A program made the translations under genes and the position numbers. From Amycolatopsis coloradensis (GTDB taxonomy: Bacteria; Actinomycetota; Actinomycetes; Mycobacteriales; Pseudonocardiaceae), in the NCBI RefSeq assembly GCF_001953865.1, contig NZ_MQUQ01000012.1:310001-374000 (forward strand): DNA of 64,000 nt, in the 5' to 3' direction. Positions 26,525 through 36,071 of this stretch are shown here, one piece after another. Numbering within the stretch: the stretch's first letter is position 1; each line of letters starts with the position of its first letter. The notes below the pieces were generated by a model. The model was not told the origin of the DNA. It was given only the letters and a program-made list of their open reading frames with translations, and did not search any database.

Positions 26525-27407
26525 CCAGGGCGAGCAGTTCGTCGATCGCCCGTGCCGGGCCGCCAGAGGTGAGGTACGCGATGGCGAACATGGGCGCGAT
26601 GACCCGGCTCCAGGCGTACAACCTTCCCCCGTCGAGCCCGCACGCGTTCGCCACCAGGCGGCAGCGGGCCTCGACGCCCTCCTGTCCGGCGCCGGACACC
26701 ACGTAGTCGACGGCGTCGTAACACGGATCGCCCAGGCACGCCTTCGGATCGATCGCGATCAGGCCGCGTGACGGGCCGCCGTCCAGGACGTTGCCGAGGT
26801 GCAGATCGCCGTGGAGCACCACGACCCTGTCCTGCGTGTCCAGCAACTTCTCGCAGCGTTCGATCGCCCGCTGCCAGGTGTCCGGGCCGATCCTGGCGGC
26901 GATGGCCGGTTCGGTCAGTTTCCGGCCGATCCGGTCGAAGGCTTCCCCGCATCGGCCGCGCAGGCTCGACGGCCACCGCGCGGGCGTGTCCACGGAGTGC
27001 AGCGCGGTGAGCAGTTCTCCCCATCGCCGTGGCAAAGACGACGACGGCAGGTCCCCGGCCTCGGTGCCCGGCAGGATCTCCTCCAGCACCATCGCCCCGG
27101 CGGCCGCGTCGGCGGCCAGCACGGCGGGCACGCGGCCCGACGAGGCGAACACCCGCAGCATCTCGACCTGCTCGGCCAGCAGTGTCCCGTCCGGGCTGAG
27201 TTTGAGCACCGCCGGGGTCCCGTCGGACCAGCGGCACCGCAGGACGACGGACGATGCGCCGCTGTCGAACAACTCGCCGAGCGCGAAATCCCACCGAGAG
27301 GCCAGCCGCGCGGCGAGGGTCGGAACGCCGGCGAGCCATTCTTCGGCGTCAGGACCGAATCGGCCCACCAGCCGGGTGCGGATGTTTGCCAAGTCCACTG
27401 CGGTCAC
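26517..27407 (-). CDS. APH(6)/hydroxyurea-kinase-like phosphotransferase
   Basis: This 296-aa protein belongs to the aminoglycoside 6-phosphotransferase / hydroxyurea kinase family (PF04655). It has [21 protein letters not shown] (ATP-binding lysine), MVLEEILPG, the catalytic loop [13 protein letters not shown] and the metal-binding [18 protein letters not shown]. Such enzymes phosphorylate streptomycin or hydroxyurea, but chromosomal homologues often have unknown substrates. GTG 27407 overlaps the upstream XRE-TPR regulator stop by four bases, so the pair forms a regulator-kinase operon. Confidence 0.88.
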   Translation of the reverse strand: MTAVDLANIRTRLVGRFGPDAEEWLAGVPTLAARLASRWDFALGELFDSGASSVVLRCRWSDGTPAVLKLSPDGTLLAEQVEMLRVFASSGRVPAVLAADAAAGAMVLEEILPGTEAGDLPSSSLPRRWGELLTALHSVDTPARWPSSLRGRCGEAFDRIGRKLTEPAIAARIGPDTWQRAIERCEKLLDTQDRVVVLHGDLHLGNVLDGGPSRGLIAIDPKACLGDPCYDAVDYVVSGAGQEGVEARCRLVANACGLDGGRLYAWSRVIAPMFAIAYLTSGGPARAIDELLALAS

Positions 27408-28657
27408 GTGGGAATGTCCTCTTCGGCGCCTAATAGGAGTAGTCCGCGCCGCAACAGGTCTGCGGCCTCTTCAGAGCGTCCCTGGTCGCGAAGCAGCTCT
27501 CCCGCCTTATCCACCGAAGCAGCCAGGACGCCGCGAGCCTCGCGGAGGGCGGCGACGTCGATGGCGTGCGCGAAGCCTGCTTCAGCTGCTTCAAGGTCTC
27601 CGCGAGCCAGAGCGAGTAAGCCTTGCTGGAAGGTGAGGGACGCGGAGTGTGGCGAGTCACCCGGGATGGCTTCGGCCGCTTCGGCGAGCAGTACGGCGGC
27701 GTCGTCGATACGGCCGAGTTCGCGGCTGAGATCGGCGAGTTCCAAGGTGACGGCGTGATCGGAGACGGCCGCTCGTGACGCGCGAAGGTCCGCGAGAGCG
27801 CCCTCGGGATCGTCGGCTCGCCGGACCAGCGCCCGCGCGAACAGGCACCGGGCCAGCACCGGCCGCAGCGCGCGTTCGTGGAGCAGGTCGTGCAGCGCCG
27901 ACACGGCCGCGACGGCGTCGGCCACCCGTCCTTCGCCGAGATAGGCCTCGGCCAGCCGCCGCTGGTTCCCGGTGAGCTCGGCCAGGAGCTCCTCGCCGCC
28001 GCGGACCAGCCGCAACGCCTTGCCCGCGTGTTGCGCGGCCTGAGTGGTTTCGCCGAGGCGGAGCCGCCCTTCGGCGAGGTACGCGTGCAGCGTCAGCAGG
28101 AGCACCGGATGCGGATGACGGTCGAGGCTCGCGTCGAGCGCGGTCCGGAGCAGGTGCATCGCGTGATGCGGCTCGCCGCGGTCGATCAGGACGTTCGCCC
28201 GCAGCGCCACGGCCAATTCCCGATACGGCGGGATGTCGCCGCCGAGCGCGGTTTCGGCGGCGACCACCAGCCGCGGCCGAGCTTCGCCTGCGGCGTATCG
28301 CGCGAGCCACAGCCAGGCGAGCCCGGCCTGACGGGTCCTGCCGATCCCCTGCGCGCGCCGCGCCAGCCGCCGCATCTTCGGAGCCGACCCGTTCCCCGCG
28401 AGGAAGTCCGCCGCGGCCGCCGCGATGTCCAGGTCGAGCCGGACGTCGTCGCGGGGCGAGGTCACGCCGAGCAGTTCGCCGGTGTCCACCCCGAGCCGCG
28501 CGGCGAAGTGGCGCAACGCGTCACCGGACGGGGTCCGGGCGCCCGTCTCGACGGACGAAACGTACGCGGCGGTGTAGTGCGGTTCGGCGAGTTCACGCTG
28601 GGTGAGGCCGCGTTCGGCGCGTAACCGCCGCAACCGTCCGCCGACCTCCTCGCCCAT
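27404..28657 (-). CDS. XRE family regulator with TPR-like domain
   Basis: This 417-aa protein has an N-terminal XRE helix-turn-helix (about 6-62: LRRLRAERGLTQRELAEPHYTAAYVSSVETGARTPS) followed by about 350 residues of alpha-alpha repeats (TPR-like), for example AAETALGGDIPPYRELAVALRAN and ALARGDLEAAEAGFAHAID. This layout is like peptide-sensing or signal-sensing regulators of actinomycetes. ATG 28657 begins MGEEVGGRLRRLR; upstream in-frame residues are not needed. It is coupled to the kinase gene and resembles a second copy at 34364-35686. Confidence 0.88.
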   Translation of the reverse strand: MGEEVGGRLRRLRAERGLTQRELAEPHYTAAYVSSVETGARTPSGDALRHFAARLGVDTGELLGVTSPRDDVRLDLDIAAAAADFLAGNGSAPKMRRLARRAQGIGRTRQAGLAWLWLARYAAGEARPRLVVAAETALGGDIPPYRELAVALRANVLIDRGEPHHAMHLLRTALDASLDRHPHPVLLLTLHAYLAEGRLRLGETTQAAQHAGKALRLVRGGEELLAELTGNQRRLAEAYLGEGRVADAVAAVSALHDLLHERALRPVLARCLFARALVRRADDPEGALADLRASRAAVSDHAVTLELADLSRELGRIDDAAVLLAEAAEAIPGDSPHSASLTFQQGLLALARGDLEAAEAGFAHAIDVAALREARGVLAASVDKAGELLRDQGRSEEAADLLRRGLLLLGAEEDIPT

Positions 28658-28720
28658 ACCGGGGAACGATACGGCCGAACGCGCCGAAAGGTCGCGCGCG
28701 CGACCCACCGGCCGACCGCG

Positions 28721-28776
28721 AGTAGTCCTCTAGTTGCGGTAGTTGCGTGTGCAAGGACCGCAACTAGAGGACTACT
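28721..28776. repeat. family-A palindromic repeat
   Basis: A 20-bp perfect inverted repeat (28721-28740 with 28757-28776) contains the shared TCCTCTAGTTGCGGT core; the outer part differs from the copy at 1237 (AGTAG instead of TTTCG). It is downstream of the chitinase stop and upstream of the regulator start. Confidence 0.88.
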
Positions 28777-28816
28777 TGCGCCGGGACTACTCGCGCCGGG
28801 GTGCCGCACGAGATGC

Positions 28817-29872
28817 TCAGCGGCCCTGCAACGACCTCACGTTGTTCCCGAAGGTCCAGTTCCGCGAACCGTCCCAGTTGATCGACCACGTCATCAGGCC
28901 CTTGAGTGCCGGAATGCTCCGGTACGCCTGGGAAACCAGGCTCGGCGACATGTAGCCGCCACCGGCACCGGCCTGCGCGGGCAGCCCCGGCGCCTGCTTG
29001 TCGTAGGGAACCCGGATCGTCTGGCCCTGGATCACCAGGCCCTTGTCGAGGCAGTTGGTTTGCGCGACGAAGCCCTGCACCGTCCCGGCCTGGTACGAAT
29101 CGCCGGAGCAGCCGTACATGCTTCCGTTGTAGTACTGCATGTTCAGCCACCACAGCTTGCCGTTGTCCGCGTACTTCTTGATGATCGGCAGGTACGCGCC
29201 CCAGATCGAGCCGTAGACGACGCTGCCGCCGGTGACGTACGCGGTCTCGGGTGCCATGGTGAGCCCGAAGTTCGGCGGCATCGCGGCGAGTACGCCGTCG
29301 ATGATGCGGATGAGGTTCTGCTGCGACGCGGAAAGCGTGTTGATGTTCCCGTTGCCGACGAGGCCCGTCTCGATGTCGATGTCGATCCCGTCGAAGTTGT
29401 ACTTCTTCAGGATCGGCACGATGGTCGCGACGAACTTGTCCGCCACGGTGGCCGAGTTCAGGTCGATGCCCGCGGTGGCACCGCCGATCGACATCAGGAT
29501 CGTCGCGCCCGCGTCCTTCGCGGCGCACATTTCGGACGGTGTCGCGACCTTCACAGTCGCGTCCATCCCATCCTCCCATTTTGCCGTTCCGTCGGACAGG
29601 ATGACCGGAAAGGCCGCGTTGATCACGTTGTATCCGTTGGCCTTGATCCGCGCGTCGGTGATCGGGATCCAGCCCATCGGCGGATGGACGCCGTTCGAGG
29701 CGCCGTCCCAGTTCTCCCAATAGCCTTGCAGGATCTTGCCGGCGGGTTTCGCTTTGACCGCGCAGACCTCGGCGTCCACCGACGCCTGCGCCGGGGTCAG
29801 GACGACCAGTGTGGTGACGGCGAGTACCGCCGCGCCGGTGATTGCGAGCAGCCGTGAGACGCGACCGAACAT
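28817..29872 (-). CDS. secreted family 18 chitinase
   Basis: This 351-aa GH18 enzyme has a signal peptide (about 1-30, cleaving after TPAQA) and a single TIM-barrel domain with no chitin-binding module. The catalytic DxxDxDxE motif is Asp161-Asp164-Asp166-Glu168 in FDGIDIDIE, preceded by LMSIGG (127-131); MTWSINWD near the end carries the conserved Trp. It would cleave chitin outside the cell. A DasR-type palindrome lies 98 bp upstream, indicating induction by N-acetylglucosamine derivatives. A GGGAG site precedes the ATG. Confidence 0.93.
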   Translation of the reverse strand: MFGRVSRLLAITGAAVLAVTTLVVLTPAQASVDAEVCAVKAKPAGKILQGYWENWDGASNGVHPPMGWIPITDARIKANGYNVINAAFPVILSDGTAKWEDGMDATVKVATPSEMCAAKDAGATILMSIGGATAGIDLNSATVADKFVATIVPILKKYNFDGIDIDIETGLVGNGNINTLSASQQNLIRIIDGVLAAMPPNFGLTMAPETAYVTGGSVVYGSIWGAYLPIIKKYADNGKLWWLNMQYYNGSMYGCSGDSYQAGTVQGFVAQTNCLDKGLVIQGQTIRVPYDKQAPGLPAQAGAGGGYMSPSLVSQAYRSIPALKGLMTWSINWDGSRNWTFGNNVRSLQGR

Positions 29873-29970
29873 ACCCAGCTCCCATCTCGAAAGCGGTTGT
29901 GAACGAACAGGAAGCGGCCGTTCGGCTCAACATAGGTCGCCGTGCACGAGTGGCGCTACCGACGATCGGG

Positions 29971-29982
29971 TGGTCTAGACCA
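29971..29982. promoter_or_regulatory. DasR-responsive element (dre-like)
   Basis: The perfect palindrome TGGTCTAGACCA matches the core of the streptomycete dre consensus bound by the GntR repressor DasR, which controls chitin and N-acetylglucosamine genes. It lies 98 bp upstream of the chitinase ATG. The matching function of the neighbour gene makes the assignment strong. Confidence 0.85.
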
Positions 29983-30025
29983 GATATCGAAAGGTTGTCC
30001 GAAATTCTCGCCAGGGAAACACGAA

Positions 30026-30063
30026 GGCCATCTCACGAGGCCGGGTGTCCTCGTGAGATGGCC
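30026..30063 (-). terminator. strong hairpin terminator of the M28 peptidase gene
   Basis: A 15-bp perfect stem (GGCCATCTCACGAGG, 30026-30040, with 30049-30063) has an 8-base loop. Read on the minus strand it follows the peptidase stop by 15 bases and is followed by TTCGTGTTTCCC. Confidence 0.8.
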
Positions 30064-30078
30064 CTCTGGCTCAGCTGA

Positions 30079-31821
<1,743 letters not shown>

Positions 31822-34086
31822 CTAGACGGTGATCGACCAGCTGCTGAGCGTGCCGGTGTCCTGTGCGTAGGCGTCGTAGAGCACGAGGGTCCAAGTGCCC
31901 GCCGCGACTTCGTTGGTCACCGGGACCGAGTAGTTCCGGGTGCCCAGATCGGTGCAGGGCAGGGAACCGGTCGCCTTCACCGAGTACGTGCTGCCGTCGG
32001 GGGCCTTCAGGCTGATGCGAAGGTCCTCGGAGCAGGTGTGCGTACCGGTGACGGTCACCTTCACCGGCGACACGGCGTTGCCGGTGGCGGTCGAGGTGAT
32101 CGGGCTGTTCACCGTGGCGTAGTCGTTCAGCGGGAAGTCGGTGTCGTTGCCGAACGTCCGGATGTTGCCGCCGGCGCCGACGGTCAGCGTGTACTGCGCG
32201 GTGTGCGCGCCGCTGGCCGCGGTGCCGGTCACCGTGATGGTGCTGGTGCCGTCAGGGGTGCTCGCCGACGTCGCGATGGTGAGCGTCGAGGAGGCACCGG
32301 ACTGGACCGAGGCCGGGTCGAACGTCGCGGTCGCCCCGGCGGGGAGGCCGGAGGCGGTCAGCGCCACCGACTGGGCCGCACCGTTGACGGTCGCGGTGTT
32401 CACCGTGACGGTCGCCGACTCGCCGGGCTTGACGGTGCCCGAAGCCGGGGTGACGCCGACCGAGAAGTCGTTGCCCTGCGGGGTGCACGAGGTCGGTTCA
32501 CCGGTCGCCGCGGGGACGCTGATGGCCTCCCACGCCGCCTTGGTGGTGTTGAACTCGGTGCAGGAACCCGGGTACAGGGCGAGCGCCGCCTCCAGGGTGG
32601 CCTTGCGGGCCGCCCGGTGGTTCCAGCTGGAGGTCTTCTTCAACAGGCCGTTGTAGAAGATCTTCCCGGCCTTCTGGATGCCGATACCGGTGATCGAGGT
32701 GTTGTTGCAGGTCGGGCTGGTCGGCTTGCCGACCGGCGCGGTGCCCTCGGCCAGCAGGTAGAACCAGTGGTTCTGCGGGCCGGCGGCGGCGTGCACCTCG
32801 GTGTTCGGGATGGACGACGAGTAGCAGTTCGGGTTGCCCGAAATCCGGCTCGGCTGGTTCATGTAGCGGATCGGGCCCTGTCCGACCAGGTTCACGCCCT
32901 CGCCGACGTCGTAGTCCGGGCGGTCCTTGGCGTTGTTCGCGTAGTGCTCGGTCATGGCACCGAAGATGTCACCGGTGGACTCGTTGAGGCCGCCGTTCTC
33001 GTTGCCGCTGCCCGCGCCACCCGGCGTGGTCTGGAAGATGGCGTGGCCGTACTCGTGCGCGACGACGTCCATCGGGGTGGCCTGGCGCTGGCTGTCCGAC
33101 GAGCGGCCGTAAGTGGTGGACGAGCCGTTCCAGAAGGCGTTGGCCTGGTTGAGGCCGACGTAGGCGGGGAAGCCGCCGCCATTGCCGTTGATACCGTTGC
33201 GGCCGAGCCATTCGCTCAGCATCTTCCACTCGGTCTGGACGCCGAAGAGCGCGTCGACGCAAGCGGTTTCCAGGTCGGTGCCGGTGCCGTTGCCCCAGTT
33301 GTCGTCCGGACCGCTGAACGGCGAGCCGTTCTGGCGGGCACAGCTGATGTTGCTGCGCTGCGGGTCGCGCATGGTGTAGGTGCCGCCGGAGTTCGTCGTG
33401 TCGATGGTGACGTTGCCGACGTAGTAGCTGTTCCCGGCGCCCAGCACGCTGACGTCGTTCGACGTGGCCTTCGCGGCGGTGGGGAAGTTGGACATCTTGA
33501 CGTCGTCACGCGTCTGGATGACCGCGCCGGTGGTGCCGTCCACGAAGACGTGCAGGTTGCTCGGCGTCGCCGCCTTGGTACCCGCGACGACGACCTCGTA
33601 GGCGAGTTTGGGGGAGTTCCCCGCCAGCACGACGAGGTTCGGCGCGGTGACACTGTCTACTTTGGACAGCTGGCCGCGGGCGACCTCGGCCGCCTTCGCC
33701 GCCGTGATCCTGGCCTTGGTGTCGACCGAGATCGCCGCGGTCTCCGCGGCGCTGGTACCGCGGACGCGCCCGGCGCCGTCGGCGACCACCACCGCGTCCC
33801 CGCCGACGACCGGCAGGCCACGGTAAGTCCGTTCGTAAGCGGCGTAAAAGAGCCCTCCGCCACCAGGGGTCAGTCCGACGCGGCGGAAGCCTTCGTCGGC
33901 ACCCTTGCGCAACTGGTCTACACCAGTCGCGGCGGCCCGGTCGGCCGCGCTCGCGGCCACCGAGTCGGGGCTCGCGGGTTGGATGGTCGCGGTGGTCGCG
34001 TTCGCCGGGGTCACCGGGAACGTCATGCTCAGGGCAAGGCCGGCGATGGCCGCCAACCCTGTTCTGAGCCCTCGCTGAACGGTCAT
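31822..34086 (-). CDS. secreted M4 (thermolysin-like) metallopeptidase with Ig-like and P domains
   Basis: This 754-aa preproprotein has a signal peptide (about 1-30), an FTP-type propeptide (about 40-200, YRGLPVVGGDAVVVADGAG), then an M4 catalytic domain. Zinc ligands are His344 and His348 in HEYGH (Glu345 catalytic) and the glutamate in NESTGD about 20 residues on. From about 535 to the end lie an Ig-like linker and a P domain, closely similar to those of the M28 gene. ATG 34086 follows GGAAGG; upstream codons in frame are unlikely to be used. Expressed toward the M28 gene, possibly as one secreted-protease unit. Confidence 0.93.
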   Translation of the reverse strand: MTVQRGLRTGLAAIAGLALSMTFPVTPANATTATIQPASPDSVAASAADRAAATGVDQLRKGADEGFRRVGLTPGGGGLFYAAYERTYRGLPVVGGDAVVVADGAGRVRGTSAAETAAISVDTKARITAAKAAEVARGQLSKVDSVTAPNLVVLAGNSPKLAYEVVVAGTKAATPSNLHVFVDGTTGAVIQTRDDVKMSNFPTAAKATSNDVSVLGAGNSYYVGNVTIDTTNSGGTYTMRDPQRSNISCARQNGSPFSGPDDNWGNGTGTDLETACVDALFGVQTEWKMLSEWLGRNGINGNGGGFPAYVGLNQANAFWNGSSTTYGRSSDSQRQATPMDVVAHEYGHAIFQTTPGGAGSGNENGGLNESTGDIFGAMTEHYANNAKDRPDYDVGEGVNLVGQGPIRYMNQPSRISGNPNCYSSSIPNTEVHAAAGPQNHWFYLLAEGTAPVGKPTSPTCNNTSITGIGIQKAGKIFYNGLLKKTSSWNHRAARKATLEAALALYPGSCTEFNTTKAAWEAISVPAATGEPTSCTPQGNDFSVGVTPASGTVKPGESATVTVNTATVNGAAQSVALTASGLPAGATATFDPASVQSGASSTLTIATSASTPDGTSTITVTGTAASGAHTAQYTLTVGAGGNIRTFGNDTDFPLNDYATVNSPITSTATGNAVSPVKVTVTGTHTCSEDLRISLKAPDGSTYSVKATGSLPCTDLGTRNYSVPVTNEVAAGTWTLVLYDAYAQDTGTLSSWSITV

Positions 34087-34179
34087 GGGGAACCTTCCAT
34101 GGGCAGGACCGTGAACCCGGCGGCCAGCGGCGCGGCGGGGAATGCGACCGAGTCGGGGAACACGGCGGGGGACGGGGAG

Positions 34180-34219
34180 CGTGTCCATTCGGATAACTGG
34201 AGTTATCTCGACGGACACG
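34180..34219. promoter_or_regulatory. nested palindrome upstream of M4 protease gene
   Basis: An outer inverted repeat CGTGTCC/GGACACG (34180-34186 and 34213-34219) encloses an inner one, GATAACT-GG-AGTTATC (34192-34207), sharing the same centre. It lies 94-134 bp upstream of the protease start, where an operator or promoter element is expected. The inner palindrome is AT-rich for this genome. Confidence 0.6.
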
Positions 34220-34363
34220 TCCGAGTAAAGGAGCCGGTCACAGGCCCGTCAATGGGCCGGATGGCCTAGCGGGGCGGGTGAAGATCAATATGCGAGGATT
34301 AAAATCCCTGTGTAGTAAGGCTTTTCCCGCCGGTTGCGATATATGGCGACTTTCGTATGGTTT

Positions 34364-35686
34364 TCAGTCCACCGGCCCGGAATCGGACATAGCGGCCGCG
34401 CGTACGCCGCGCCGATAGGCCGCCACCGCCTCGTCGAGCAGTCCGCGGGCACGCAAGGTGTCACCCAAATGCAGCGAGGTCGCCACGAGGGCTCCGCGCA
34501 GTTCGGAGTTTTCCTGCGCGGTGGCGGCTTCTTCGAGTAAGGCGGTCGCCTCGGGCAGATCGCCGCGGGCACGGGCGATGAGTCCCAGTAACCGGAGAAC
34601 CTCCGCCTTCGCCTCGATGTCGGGGGATCGATCCAGAAGCGGCCGGATCCCCTCGGCGAGTTCGGCGGCCTCGTCGAGCGCCCCTTGGCGGCGGCGGACG
34701 TCGGCGAGTTCGATGGTCGCACCGAGCACGCCTTCGCGCGAACCGGCCTTGGCGAGGAGGTCGCGGGCGAGCAGGAGTTCGGCGTGCGCGTCGTCGAGTT
34801 TGCCCAGCCGTCGCCACAGGAAGCCGCGGGCCCAGCGGCTCCGCGCGGCGTCCCGGTCGTAGCCGATGGAGGTGAACAGCCGCAGTGCCCGCGAAAGATC
34901 CTTCTCAGCGCGATCGGCCAGGCCGATCGCCTGCCACAGCTGCGCGGCCTGCCGGTGATATCGCGCGGAGATGTCCTTGCGCTGAGCGAAAACCAGCGCG
35001 CGCCGTCCTTCTTCGGCTGCCCGTCGCGCGCGGCGGAGCGCGCCCATTTCGATGAGCGGGTGGATCAGCGCGGTCACCAGTGCGAGTTCGGCGTCGGGGT
35101 CGACGGGGCCGTCGGCGCGGAGCCCGGCGAGCGCGGTTTCGGTCAAGGCGACCGATGCGCCCAAGTCACCCGACAGCGCGCGGCAGGCGGCCACCCGGTT
35201 GACGATCATCGCGCGCAGCCGTGGTGACGCGGCTTCGGCGAGTTCCATGGCGTGCGCGAACCCCTTGTCCGCCAACGGGATGTCATAGCGCTGCCAGTGG
35301 ACCTCGCCGAGATAGAACCGCGCGTGGCACTGGACGTCGGGCAGCCGGTACGCGGCCGCGCGCTGTTCTATCCGCGCGAATTCGCGCTCGGCGGACCCGA
35401 GTCCGCCTCGCTGCAATTCCCGATATGCACTTTCCAGTGCGTCGGTGAGGTCCGCGGCGGCACCCGGCGGTCTGCCGAAGCGGAGTTCGTCCGCCGTCAG
35501 CCCGAGCCGCCGGGCGAGATGGGACAGGACGTCGTCGGAGGGCACGCGGCTGCCGGACTCGACCTTGGCGAGGAAACCGCGGTCGTACCGGGGCTCGGCG
35601 AGCTCACGCTGAGTCAGCCCGCGCGCCTTGCGCAACCGCCGGATCCGCGCGCCGAGCGGTTCGGCCTCGGTTCGCGGTGACGGCAT
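34364..35686 (-). CDS. XRE family regulator with TPR-like domain (second copy)
   Basis: This 440-aa protein has an XRE helix-turn-helix (about 11-68: ARIRRLRKARGLTQRELAEPRYDRGFLAKVESGSRVPS) and a long TPR-like repeat region ending RRGVRAAAMSDSGPVD. The RRLRxxRGLTQRELAEP core is shared with the regulator at 27404-28657, so they are paralogues. It ends 145 bases before the nested palindrome of the M4 gene, and is preceded by a DUF397 gene, a common partner of XRE regulators in actinomycetes. Target genes unknown; the protease promoter is a candidate. Confidence 0.87.
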   Translation of the reverse strand: MPSPRTEAEPLGARIRRLRKARGLTQRELAEPRYDRGFLAKVESGSRVPSDDVLSHLARRLGLTADELRFGRPPGAAADLTDALESAYRELQRGGLGSAEREFARIEQRAAAYRLPDVQCHARFYLGEVHWQRYDIPLADKGFAHAMELAEAASPRLRAMIVNRVAACRALSGDLGASVALTETALAGLRADGPVDPDAELALVTALIHPLIEMGALRRARRAAEEGRRALVFAQRKDISARYHRQAAQLWQAIGLADRAEKDLSRALRLFTSIGYDRDAARSRWARGFLWRRLGKLDDAHAELLLARDLLAKAGSREGVLGATIELADVRRRQGALDEAAELAEGIRPLLDRSPDIEAKAEVLRLLGLIARARGDLPEATALLEEAATAQENSELRGALVATSLHLGDTLRARGLLDEAVAAYRRGVRAAAMSDSGPVD

Positions 35687-35724
35687 CGGTCCACGGTAGA
35701 CGATTGCCCGGCGGGTACCGGGGT

Positions 35725-35910
35725 TCAGCCGGAGAGGTGGGTGAGCAACGCGGTGAAGCCGCTCACCGATACCACGAGGACCGGTCTGACCTCGGACGGG
35801 AGTTCCCGCTGCTTGGTGTCACGGATGCCGACACGCGCCCCGTCGATGCCGACCTCGACACAGGCGTTCTCTTCCCAGTGGGTGTGGCTCGATTTGTGCC
35901 AGCCGGTCAT
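35725..35910 (-). CDS. DUF397 domain protein
   Basis: This ~61-aa protein is a DUF397 domain: W-H-K-S-S near the start, ENACVEVGIDGARVGIRDTK and a C-terminal FTALLTHL helix. Such proteins are encoded beside XRE regulators in actinomycetes and may act with them as partner or antitoxin-like component. The domain normally begins near MTGWHKSS, so I used ATG 35910; ATG 35934 is an alternative. It ends 38 bases before the XRE-TPR start on the same strand, so the two are likely cotranscribed. Confidence 0.82.
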   Translation of the reverse strand: MTGWHKSSHTHWEENACVEVGIDGARVGIRDTKQRELPSEVRPVLVVSVSGFTALLTHLSG

Positions 35911-36040
35911 GCGCTCATGCCAGGTGGGGGTCATCTCTGTGGGATACCCGCTGACAGCCGTGCCAATCCGGTGACTTCCACCCGGCGAATCGGACATATT
36001 GACTGGGGGTCGTCCCGGCGCTAGCGTCTTGCGCGATAAA

Positions 36041-36056
36041 AAGGAAACTTTCTTAA
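36041..36056. promoter_or_regulatory. GAAACTTTC palindrome in GH9 promoter region
   Basis: AAGGAAACTTTCTTAA, centred on the perfect palindrome GAAACTTTC, lies 16-31 bases upstream of the GH9 start in the only AT-rich stretch here. The position and symmetry fit an operator; the regulator is unknown. Confidence 0.45.
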
Positions 36057-36071
36057 CTAATCTGACGAGTC

